From positions 1-64,000 of the forward strand of contig OX579638.1 of assembly GCA_951230915.1 (NCBI GenBank): 64,000 bases of DNA, given 5' to 3'. Positions within the stretch are counted from its first letter, which is position 1. Each line of letters starts with the position of its first letter. This stretch comes from Antitrichia curtipendula. Lineage: Eukaryota; Streptophyta; Bryopsida; Hypnales; Leucodontaceae. The notes under the pieces are model-generated. The model made no database searches. It was not told the DNA's origin and was given only the letters and a program-made list of their open reading frames with translations. Position numbers and translations under genes: made by a program. This document shows, piece after piece, positions 25,985 to 35,652 of the stretch.

Positions 25985-26790
25985 GACTACACAGTTAAAA
26001 AGTTATTGCATGATGTGTAATTTTCAACCCTAAACCATAACCCAAAAATTTCTTCAGAAATCACTTTTTTCAAAAATAAAAATCCAAAATTGATTCTCTA
26101 GATTTATATATATGTGAAAATCTTTGAATCATTCCACTTTGATTTACAAGGTGAAAATTATGAGGTGCTCTAGTTTGTGGGCAGTTATAGATTCCGTACT
26201 CTAAAATAAACTTTGGAGTCCTTTATTTAATTTAATTTTTAATATTTAGAAAATTTAAAAAAAATATATGATGTAGATTGTTTATTACTACATTACAACC
26301 GTTGGGATTGGCATTTTTCAATTTCCTAATTAAATTTGTAACAATTTAGTCCTTTGAATTATTCTCTACTTCTTCCTACTTACTCTTTTTTTCCTATATG
26401 ATGTACAAATCCAAATGATCTAAAATTTCGTAGGCATGTAGCCAATTTTCTTTGAAAAATGAAACCAATGAAGCACCACCATTTTGGACATTTCTTCATA
26501 CAAATGTGTACTTGTGAAGTGCAGTTGCCCGTATTTTCACAGGGTCAAAAAAATGGTTTTTGTCACTTCAAACGTCAATATCTTGCAATCTATACGGTGC
26601 AAAATTTTGAAATCTTTTCCACATCTTTTCAAACTAGTTTACTACAAGATCCTATGGTTATGTATACCTAAAAATGCTTTTCATTAAAATTTGGATGCTT
26701 GTATAAAAAATGACAGTTTTGGAGCGTTTTTGATGAAAACATAGTCTCTGACCTTTAACCCTAAATCCAAAAAATACACTTATATTCCTA
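25985..26790 (-). repeat. Inverted, diverged copy of the array spacer
   Basis: Read on the minus strand this matches 11,540-12,250 of unit A. Landmarks are 'catcttttcaaactagttt' opposite 'aaaccggtttgaaaagatg', 'cctttatttaatttaa' opposite 'ttaaataaagg', and 'aggtgctctagtttg' opposite 'caaactagaacacct'. Divergence is much greater than among units A-D. The open frames in it (26,459-26,671 and 26,484-26,687) are repeat sequence. Confidence 0.8.
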
Positions 26791-27091
26791 AAACATGTAC
26801 GGTAATGTACAAATGAAGTTCCTAGTAGATGGATGAAGAATGTTAGGCGTGGATGAAGTTCATCCGTACATAGATAAATGGATATTCCTTCATGCAACAT
26901 TTGATTGTGGCATCGATTATTTTAAATTAAAAAGTTTCAAAGTTTTTAAAATTTTGGATTCTGCCCACATTATTTTTGGGTCTGAAAATACTATTTACTA
27001 CTTTGATATGTTTATTTCAGTAAAAATGTATGCAACAAGTACTCAAATGAAGCTGTTCAGTGCTCAACACTCAACGTTATTAGTAATGTTG

Positions 27092-29130
27092 TAATCCGAT
27101 CCAATGATGGTGCAACCCAAGCCTAATGACAGTGTAACTCAACCTAATGATGGTATAACCCTACCCAATGATGGTATAACCCAAATCCAATAATAAGGTA
27201 ACCTAGCTCCATGTTGGTGTAACCTGGCCCAACGATCCTACAACTTGGGCCTACTAACGGTGTAATCCTCCCAATGACAGTGTAACCCAGCCCAATGATG
27301 GTGTAACCTGGCCCAAATGATGGTGTAACTTGGGCCTAATGATGATGTAATCTGGCCCAATGGTGGTGTAATCCAACCCAAATACCCAATGTTGGTGTAA
27401 CTCGGCCCAATGATGGTGTAATCCAACCCAATGATGATGTAATCCGGCCCAATGGTGTATTCCGGCCCAGTGATGGTGTAACCCGATATACGGATGGTGT
27501 AACCAGGCCCAATGCTGGTGTAACTGGACCCAATGATGGTGTAACCCTATCCAATGATGGTGTATTCCGGCCTAGTGATGGTGTATTCCGGCCTAGTGAT
27601 GGTGTAACCTGGCCCAATGGTGGTGTAACCTGGTTCAACGATGGTGCAACTTGGGCCTAATGATGGTGTAATCCGGCCCAATGGTGGTGTAATCTGATTC
27701 AACAATGGTGCAACTTGGGCCCAATGATGGTGTTACCTAGCACACTGATGGTCTAAACCGGCCCAATGGTGGTGTAATCTGATTCAATAATGGTGCAACT
27801 TGGGCCCAGTGATGGTGTTACCCAGCACACTGATGGTGTAACCCGGCTCAATGGTGGTGTAACCTGGTTCAACGATGGTGCAACTTGGGCCTAGTGATGG
27901 TGTAACCCGGCTCAATGATGGTGTAATCTGGCCCAACCCTGGTATAACTCAGTCCAATGATGGTATAACTCGACCCAATGATGGTGTAACCCGGTCCAGT
28001 GATGGTGTAATCCAGGCCAATGGTGGTGTAACCTAGTTCAACAATGGTGTAATCCAACCCAAATACCCAATGCTGGTGTAACTTTGTCCAATGATGGTGT
28101 AACTTGGCCCAATGATGGTGTAACCTGGCCCAGTGATGGTGTAATCCGGCTCAATGGTGGTGTAATCTGATTCAACAATGGTGTAGTCCAACCCAAATAT
28201 CCAAAGATGGTGTAACTCTGTCCAATGATGGTGTAACCCGGCCCGGTGATGGTGTAACCCGGCACACTAATGGTGTAACCCGGCCCAATGGTGGTGTAAC
28301 CTGGTTCAACGATGGTGCAATTTGGGCCTAATGATGGTATAATCCAGTCCAAAGATGGTGTAACCCGGTCCAAAGATGGTGTAACCCAGCCCAGTGATGG
28401 TGTAATCCGGCTCAATGGTGGTGTGACCTAATTCATCGATGGTGTAATCCAACCCAAATACCCAATGCTGGTGTAACTTTGTCCAATGATGGTGTAACTT
28501 GGCCCAATGATGGTGTAACCTGGCCCAGTGATGGTGTAATCCGGCTCAATGGTGGTGTAACCTGGTTCAACGATGGTGTAGTCCAACCCAAATACCCAAA
28601 GATGGTGTAACTCTGTCCAATGATGGTATAACCCGGCCCAGTGATGGTGTAACCCGACACACTAATGGTGTAATCCGGCCCAATGGTGGTGTAACCTGGT
28701 TCAACAATGGTGCAACTTGGGCCTAATGATGGTATAATCCAGTCCAAAGATGGTGTAACCCGGTCCAAAGATGGTGTAACCCGGCCCAAAGATGGTGTAA
28801 CCCGTCACCCTCATGGTGTAACCCGGCCCAGTGATGGTATAATCTGGCCCAATGATGGTGTAACCTAATTCAACAATGGTGTAATCCAACCCAAATTCCC
28901 AATGATGGTGTAACCCTGTCCAATGATGGTGTAACGTGGCCCAGTGATGGTGTAACCCGGCACACTAATGGTGTAACCTGGCCCAATAATAGTACAATTT
29001 GGGCCTAATGACGGTGTAATCTAGCCCAATTATGGTGTAATCTAGCCCAATTATGGTGTAATCCAGCCGAATGATGGTGTAATCCAGCCCAATGATGGTG
29101 TAACTCGGCCCAGTGATGGTGTAACTCGGA
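27092..29130. repeat. 21-bp minisatellite with ~395-bp higher-order repeat
   Basis: About 95 units of the type 'gatggtgtaacccggcccaat' run without a break. A 21-bp unit is seven codons, so the minus strand reads as (VTPSLGR)n and (GYTIIGP)n in alternate frames; these are not proteins. Two blocks, roughly 28,040-28,430 and 28,433-28,830, are near-copies of one another offset by 395 bp. The GGTGTAA core is shared with the 57-bp minisatellite at 130-1,545. Confidence 0.93.
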
Positions 29131-29150
29131 GGTCTTCAAAAATACAAAAA

Positions 29151-30510
29151 AACAAATTAAATAAAGAACTTCAAAGTTTATTTTAGAGTAGGAAATGCAC
29201 AACTGCCCGCAAACTAGAACACCTCATAATTTTGATATCATAAATCAAAATGGAATCATTCCAGACCTAGAGTTGCATATATAGATCTACAAAATCGGTT
29301 TCCAATTTTCAATTTTCTTGAAAATGATTTCTTAAGATTTTTTGGAGCTGCCCGCCAAGCCATGAAAATCACATGTCATACAATAACTTTTTAATTGTGC
29401 GGTCAAAAGTTATGAAGTGTGATGGTGTATTGGTGTTTACCCATTACACTTGAGTCCGTGTTATATCCTTACCCTGAACCCTACTACCGCATTACACCTT
29501 CTTGCTCCAAGGAGGTACACTTGTGGAAGGGTGTACATGAGTGTTAAGGAGTGCACCCTAACTGCAACTCTACACCATTACACTTCACGCATTGGTAAAA
29601 TCCTCACCTAGCAGTGTAATGGTGTAGGTTTGTTGACACTGTGCACTCCTGTACACCTTTCGAAGGGTGTACCTCCTTGGCCAACGAAGGTCCGAATTGT
29701 ACCAGTGTCCACCCATTACACCTGAATTGACAACACCCCCTCGTTGTCATGTAGCTCCCCGACATGACAAGGTGTAATGGTGTAAGAGTGCACCGGTGTT
29801 TTTAGTTTATTTTTTATTTTGCTAAAACCCAAAGAAATGGGGCCGTCAACCCCAGGTGGATGGTTGCCGCGACACCCCTAAACCCTAAAAGCGGCGCAAT
29901 TTTTGATTGTGGAGGAATTAGAAGGCGTAATTTGTACCATTGGAAAGAAGAGGAAAAATCAGTGAAGGCGCAACTTCTAAATTGTCACATTGGGCACAAA
30001 TGGATGCCATATGAGTCGCCAAAGTTGCTGCGACCCGTGAAACCCTCACCCTTCAATCCCCTCTAACTTTCAAGTGGTTTGGATCCAATCTTTGAGATCA
30101 CTACCGCTAGAAAGAAGAAGAGAAATCGGTCCAAACCCAACTTGAAATTTCTTGCATTGGACAAGAATTGCTTGAGATTTGGGTTGCCGAAGTTGACGCT
30201 TGCCGTGCAAAATGCGACACTTCAAAGGGCCCTAACTTTTGATTGGTAATGAATTAGACTTTGAGACTAGTCTCAATAGAAAGAAGAAGCCAAATCAGTC
30301 CAAACCCACCCCAAAATTTTCGGAATTGAGCCCGAAATGCTGTAGATTTCAGTCGCCGAAGTAGCTGCCAGCGGTGAAAACTGCGGCCTAAAAACGGCCA
30401 TATCTTTTGATTGGTGAGGAATTAGACCTCGAGACTTGTCCCATTGGAAAGAGGAGAAAAAATCAGTCAAGATAGGCTCAAAAACGCACAGATTATCAAA
30501 AGTTGACGCA
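29151..30510. repeat. Diverged direct copy of the array unit (spacer to module)
   Basis: The match to 12,030-13,200 runs in the same orientation: 'aaagtttattttagagtagg', 'gtgatggtgta-tggtgtttaccc', 'ctccaaggaggtacacttgtgg', then four copies of the GGAAAGAAGAGG module (29,880-30,480). The 21-bp minisatellite sits exactly where unit DNA to the left of 12,030 would be expected. Only the minisatellite, 427-bp and telomere parts of the unit are missing. Confidence 0.88.
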
Positions 30511-30606
30511 GATTAACAAAGGAAATCGTTACACCGTGTATCTCTTTGTTATTTGGTGTAAGCTTTTACACCGAATGCGCCACATTCTCAAGGATTCTTA
30601 CTATAG
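30511..30606. repeat. Multi-palindrome cassette, copy in the 29-30 kb repeat
   Basis: It runs gattaacaaagg, TTACACCGTGTA, ctctttgtt, GGTGTAAGCTTTTACACC, GAATGCGC, ctatag. The AACAAAG/CTTTGTT stem and the GGTGTAA...TTACACC hairpin are better preserved here than in the array units. As in other copies it directly follows the GGAAAGAAGAGG module. Confidence 0.8.
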
Positions 30607-30699
30607 ATCAGATTAGATAATCACTGAGGCAGGCTCGTCCCAGAACTAACTTGATTAGAAGAACCAGATCAAGATGAAGAACGTAAATCACCCTCCTAA

Positions 30700-31082
30700 G
30701 ATGAGCATCCTTAATGGGCCCAAGAAGGTCTGCCATTGTTGCTCCACTTGAAAATCCCCCATTGTTCTTCAAGGGGTCACCCTCCAAGCATCCCAAGTTA
30801 GGCATGAGGGTCGTGAAGGGATATGAAGCGATCTCAAGCTTTGCAACCGTCACTGTTGCCGATAGTGATGATTTTCCTGCATTCGGTAATCCCTGCGGAG
30901 CACAACAATTGTAAGGCCTTCCCCGGAGATCCCCATAAAAAATACAATCCTCATTGATTGCGCCATTTTGTGGAGAACAACAAAGCATGAAGTAGAAGCC
31001 ATACCACAAGTCCAACATTTGCGACAACCCGTAGGGTCAACTCAAGTGCAATCTCCTCACCAGTACTTCCAAGAATCACAAC
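30700..31082 (-). pseudogene. Fragment of a plant Obg-type GTPase (ObgC-like)
   Basis: Two exon-like pieces are readable on the minus strand. The first (31,082-31,005, after a GCAG acceptor) gives [19 protein letters not shown]. The second (from 30,892, after CTCCGCAG) gives GLPNAGKSS, then [11 protein letters not shown] and MADLLG. Joined in phase across a GTATGG...CGCAG intron they match the Obg family: the P-loop G1 (GxxNxGKS), the G2 YPFTT strand and a G3 DxxG box. Obg proteins are GTPases of ribosome assembly, and the plant ObgC form acts in chloroplasts. The similarity fades after 30,700, so the G4 and G5 boxes and the Obg N-terminal glycine-rich domain are absent. It is best seen as a truncated copy of a nuclear gene, lying downstream of another minus-strand pseudogene. 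Confidence 0.75.
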
Positions 31083-31089
31083 CTGCGAT

Positions 31090-31523
31090 AACAAGCAATT
31101 GCACTTGCATCAGAGTTGAGGGAAGGTAGTGGAGAGCGTTATTATGCTCGAGTAGGAAAAAAAGCATAATATGTATCCGTAAAACGTTGTGAAACCTAGC
31201 CCTGAACTGTTGATAAATGCTCCATTATAAAGAAGCAACAGAGTTCAATAATGTCTATACCATAGAGGATGTTGAATTTCAAAACGCACCTTGTCATCAG
31301 GATCCTATATAGTTGGTAGGCCATTATCCCTGAGACGCTTGCTATCCTTAGCTTCAACAATACATATCTGCAACAATATTCATTCCAAAAGATTACATTT
31401 TCAATTCAACAATCATCCTAGCCCCGTGAATGATCAAAGTCTCAGCGACCCTAAACCTCTCAATATCAACTTTGAGAATATAGGCACTGAAAGCACAAAT
31501 CTGTCCAACGCAGTCCATAACAG
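31090..31523 (-). other. Coding-like remnants, unidentified
   Basis: The minus strand has short readable pieces. One around 31,375-31,295 follows a TTGTTGCAG acceptor and gives VEAKDSKRLRDNGLPTI, then a TAG, then DPDDK before a GTGCG donor. A second at about 31,550-31,400 gives a hydrophobic, coding-like stretch (VGQICAFSAYILKVDIERF). They may be exons of the Obg copy or of the pseudogene upstream. I could not decide which and recognise no domain. Confidence 0.35.
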
Positions 31524-32431
31524 TCAATGTTGATAATGTCTTCCGAGTAACTTGGAAAATGGATACGCCTCCATTGTATAGTCGTGGACAGCCAAGAATT
31601 TAATAATGGCTGGATGATTTAACGGACAAGCAAGGGCCTCTGTGGAACAATCCACCCTTGCCTCACGCGGATTTGTTGCCTTTGACACTTTCCCTGCCAA
31701 ATGTACATGAGGCGGGATTATATCCATCCCTTCGATGCATACCTTGCGAACCTTCCCGTACCCAACCTAGGGGTTGTCGTATCCAGTGAGGACAACAACT
31801 TGAGCTTGTCTAGAGATCCACATGACACATGATGCACCATCCTTCGACAATTGAGCCTTCAATGCATCAGCAAGCCATCCAATACCCCTAGTTTGTTGCC
31901 TTGACAATCTTTTTATTGCATCTTGCCACTACTCCATTTTCTGGCAAAACTCCCTTGTCACCTCATCATTTAGATATCCGGGTACTACAAGGCGCAAATC
32001 AAGCATCAATCTCTTAGTGTTGAATATGCATGCTTGTTGACAGTTTGCCATCCAAGTGTGAAATCGGTTATGGTACACATCCTGAACGTCCTTATAGTCC
32101 TCATTCTCATTGCACTTTTGCGTAAATAGGGCTAGGAAATCGTCCTTCAACTTCTCAATTCCTGGCCCTTTATTTCTCAAGTAACTCTTCTCCAAATATT
32201 GGGTGCTTTTATCCTCGTACCATTGCAAGGCCATCCTATATATGAAGGTCGTATATCTTGGCGGAGGATAATCCAGATCCTTGTCGTTTGCTGTCTTTGC
32301 CTTCTTTGGTTTGGATGGACCCACGGCCCCCATTGACCCACTTTCATGTATATCTGGAACAAACTGATTGGGATGGTTGAGGTCCTATCCCAAATGGAGA
32401 TGTATGATGTGCCTTCCCGTGGATTAGACAT
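31524..32431 (-). pseudogene. Degenerate gene of an unrecognised family
   Basis: One minus-strand frame is readable from about 32,333 to 31,524 through two TAG codons (31,929-31,931 and 31,767-31,769). The peptide starts MGAVGPSKPKKAK and has an aromatic, helix-like central part (YTTFIYRMALQWYEDKS, KLKDDFLALFTQK, FHTWMANCQQACIF). After the first stop it continues as RGIGWLADALK, QAQVVVLTGYDNP, GMDIIPPHVHLAGKVSK and HPAIIKFL. The coherent reading on both sides of each stop marks a decayed gene rather than chance. Upstream, another TAG lies near 32,385 in the same frame. The likely 5' end abuts the GC-rich repeat block at 32,480, which it shares head-to-head with the plus-strand gene at 33,165. 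I do not recognise the family and assign no function. Confidence 0.6.
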
Positions 32432-32479
32432 GGTCGTTGTTGGTGATAGTCGTTGCTTCCTTTACCTTTGAATGTAGAA

Positions 32480-32993
32480 AGAGCAAAAAATCCCCCCTCC
32501 CAACTGACACCTTGGCCCACGGGCACGCATTCAGCCACTTCGAGGTGGGTGAAAGTCATTGCGCAGGGCAAAAGAGTGGCGACTCCGGGTCCAAGCGACT
32601 GCATATATACCCGAGGTCGCCCTGGGCGCGTGCGGGATCCCGGGCCAACCTCGGGTTTGTGGGCGCGTGCGGGAGCCGGGGGCGACTGCGGGTCTAGGGC
32701 GACCACAGGTCTGGATTCCAGGGCAACTGCATGCGGGTCATAGAGGTGACCACGGGTCTGGACAATTGCGGGTGCGTGGGGGCGACTTTGGGTCTTCGCG
32801 ACTGCAGGTTCCGGGCGCGTGCGGGATTCGGGAGCGACCACGGGTCTAAATGATTGCGGGTGCGTGGAGGCGACCACGGGTCTAGGCGCCTTGGACCCGA
32901 GGTCGCCTCTGTAAATTTGCGCGCGCACCTTGGGACCCGTGGTCGCCACCCGTGGTCGCTTCCGCATGCACCCATTCACCCGCGTTCGCCCTC
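32480..32993. repeat. GC-rich 'GCGACCACGGGT' repeat block, possible promoter region
   Basis: The block begins with a C-run and 'cacgggcacgcattcagcc', then carries many imperfect copies of GGCGACCACGGGTCT and GTGCGGG and, further right, their complement AGGTCGCC/GTGGTCGC. Copies are spaced about 17-35 bp. It matches 41,205-41,715 in order and orientation. GC and CpG content are far above the surroundings. Long open frames on both strands (32,344-32,979 minus and several plus) are products of the repeat. It lies between two divergent gene remnants and ends at a TATA box. Confidence 0.8.
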
Positions 32994-33000
32994 TTATAAA
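32994..33000 (+). promoter_or_regulatory. Possible TATA box for the 33,165 gene
   Basis: TTATAAA follows directly on the GC-rich block, 165 bp upstream of the first plausible ATG. The spacing is normal for a plant core promoter with a 5' leader of about 130 bp. No further elements could be confirmed. Confidence 0.4.
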
Positions 33001-33164
33001 TCCATCACCCTTATCCTTTTTTGGTACCTTTCTTCTTGGCTTGGGCTAAACGACTTGTACCCATTCATGGCTACATGCAATACCCTAAGTGAAGAAAATT
33101 AACTATTTCTTTTATCTACGGTTGCATTTTGGGGGGTTGGCAAGCCTCACGTTGGACGTTACTC

Positions 33165-35652
33165 ATGGCTAGCACTGAAAACAACAATGGGCCACTCCCC
33201 ATCTCAGTTGCTGCTCGAATCGCTGGGGCAGTGAAAAAGGCTGCTCTAGACAAGAATCGGAAGCGCAGAGGCACAATACATCAAAAACGATTGCATGTGC
33301 TAAATAGTGCAAATCACCTTGCATTTAAAGGGTGGACCGAGGAGCCGGAGCCATGGACAATACAAACTTGCAAAAATTATATTGAATGGTGCCACATTGA
33401 CAAGTTGTTTCTAGCATCACGCCATTATCAGAATCGGCACACAAACAAGGCAAACTTGAAGTACTGTGAAAGTCCTGCTTTCGTTCAGAGATGCATTGAG
33501 TTGTGGCAAGTCCTTTACAAAACCGCCTTCGTAGAAAGAAATGAAGTCCCTCTCTTTCTTGTAAGAGGAGCATATGTTGAAGTGTTGCTGAACAAGGAGG
33601 TTGATTGGAGCACGGTCAAAGGAAGTACGTACATTACACGTCCACAAAATGGTTCCGTACCTAGAGGTGTTTTGACTTTTCCAGAGGGTGGGCTTGGACC
33701 TATTCGAAGTACTCCTAGGAATCACCTCCCTCTTCAAGTTGAGAGCGCGGAATCTGAAGAGGATGATGATTCGGATGGTACGCGTCTTTCTAGAACAACA
33801 CGAGTTCTTGAGGAGTTTCTAGCCTCCACCAAAGTTCAAAATGGAAATATTGAGGTAGGAAAAACCTCGAGAGGACGTCAGAACATACCAGCACCGAGGG
33901 TGCGACGTTCAATCAATCAAATTGGAATTGCATCGATCTCAAGAGCGGTTTCGGGACCACTTGTACCACCACCAGATGCAAGCGGCATCTTCGACTTTAG
34001 CCAAGACAAAGACATAGCGACAGAACCAACTATCCAGGCTCTTGCTCCGCAATCTCGAGTACATCAAACTAACGACGTCATGACCGTGGCAAAGGCCCTA
34101 GACCTCTTGAAGACAAAGGATGCCATCATTGCTTCTCTACAATCTGACATGAGCAAACTGCTGTCCGAGTGTAAACAGAAAAATGTCCTCATTTCACAAC
34201 AGTTTGTAGAACTACAACTCCTCCAAGACAAAGAGCGTGAGACTTTAAATTTGCCGGACATGGATGACGCCTTTGTTGAGCACGATCCACTGCAGTTGGA
34301 GAAGATTGTAGGGAACTTGACCAGTGACATCTTTCATCGTTTGCCGCCTTCCAAGCGTATCAAATGTACTTCATTAATTCCAAAAGCGTTTCCTACTGCC
34401 ACCATGATAGATACTACAAATGACACGATTGATCTCCATGGGACCCAAGATTCACTTTCTTTTCCAGCAGTCCAACATTCTACACCGTTGATGAAGGAAA
34501 AGGAACTTCTTAAGGTAATGGATTGCTTAGAGCGCGCTTAGCTGAGCTACTAGCAACATACTATCATTGGAAGGTCGCGTGCATTCTAACCGTGGACCGA
34601 TCTCAGCAAATTGCAATCAAATTGGATAAAGTTTCAAAGAACTTTTATGCAAATGCCCCAAAACGAGAGAACGGGCTCACATTGTGGGCTTTGGTGGAGG
34701 ACATTTTTCCCGATGACATGCCTATGTTGGCCGCGCCGGCCAAAAATCTAATAGATTGGGCGCAGAATGGTTGGGACTATGGAAATCAAATGTCCTGCCA
34801 CGACAATGTGGAAGGGCGCACGTTGCTTTGGCCGAAGCCTGCTTCTTTTGTCTTGGACCAAACCATGTGTCCCATATGTCAAAACCAATTTGGTCCAGAA
34901 GGCGGTTGGGCTCTTGGATCCTGTGCCCATATCTACCACCCTCAGGTCTCATCACGCAATGTCTGATTAGACAATGCTGCGTTCTCTGCTCAGCACCATT
35001 CCATGATCGCTTGTATACCATGTTCAACTTGATGACTTACATGCCACCTTCTTGGGAACACAGTGTTGACACAACGGCAGAGCGGAGCTTATGGGGTCGA
35101 GACTTGGTTTGGAGTTGGCAATCGGCCCAGCATGACCAGGAAAAAGGACAACCTAGTGCGCAATTGAATTGGGAAACTAACCCAGCCGAAATTGTCCAAG
35201 TTGCACCAAGGCTGATGGGAAAAGGTCCACATAACAAAGGAAGGAGGGCATTCTTCTTCCAATGCCTTGGTGGATATTTTGATAAGAACTCGAGCAGCTT
35301 CAAGTGGGGTCCTCATCCCCAAGGCCATCGTTGGAATTTCCAAGGGGAGAGGGCGGCTAATACCGATGAAAATGCCTCTTTAGAAGAGTTGAATGATGCG
35401 CAGTACCTCGACTTCACGTATGGACCATATTATGTGAGTCAAGCACTCGATTATTTGTTGGAAGTACATTCTCCGGGGACAACAAGGACCCTCCAAGCTC
35501 TAAAGGACTCTAATGTCTTGGAATCCATTTTAAATGCGGATGGACCAGCTTCACGAACTCGTGCCAAGAGGAAGCTTGGAGTTGGGGAATCATCCAACTA
35601 CGAACGTGGTAAAGGAAGCGGATCTCAGAATGACCCAAATGTTATTGTCTAA
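33165..35652 (+). pseudogene. RING-H2 finger protein of a lineage-specific family, two frameshifts
   Basis: The reading begins at ATG 33,165 (MASTENNNG). An N-terminal conserved part (residues ~30-160: AFKGWTEEPEPW, YIEWCHIDKLF, VPLFLVRGAYVEVLL, EVDWSTVKG) is shared with the minus-strand paralog at 39.5-41.0 kb. A charged coiled-coil-like part follows (about 34,090-34,250). The frame then shifts by -1 near 34,535 and again by -1 after 34,945. In the middle frame a RING-H2 pattern appears, CPIC...CAH..H, and in the last frame CVLC completes it. The second shift falls exactly where the sixth zinc ligand (Cys) is expected. The C-terminal part has aromatic-rich stretches (YMPPSWEH, WGRDLVWSW, RRAFFFQCLGGYFD) and ends at TAA 35,650-35,652. 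RING-H2 proteins usually act as E3 ubiquitin ligases, but the partner domain is unknown to me. Both shifts fit single-base losses, so the copy is probably dead or contains assembly errors. Confidence 0.7.

Noticed and set aside
27238..28889. Minus-strand open frames of (VTPSLGR)n type
   Set aside because: Product of the 21-bp minisatellite; frames switch repeatedly and no start or splice context supports them.
32344..32979. 211-codon minus-strand Pro/Arg-rich protein
   Set aside because: Falls within the GC-rich repeat block, is mirrored by several plus-strand frames, and ends in unrelated sequence.
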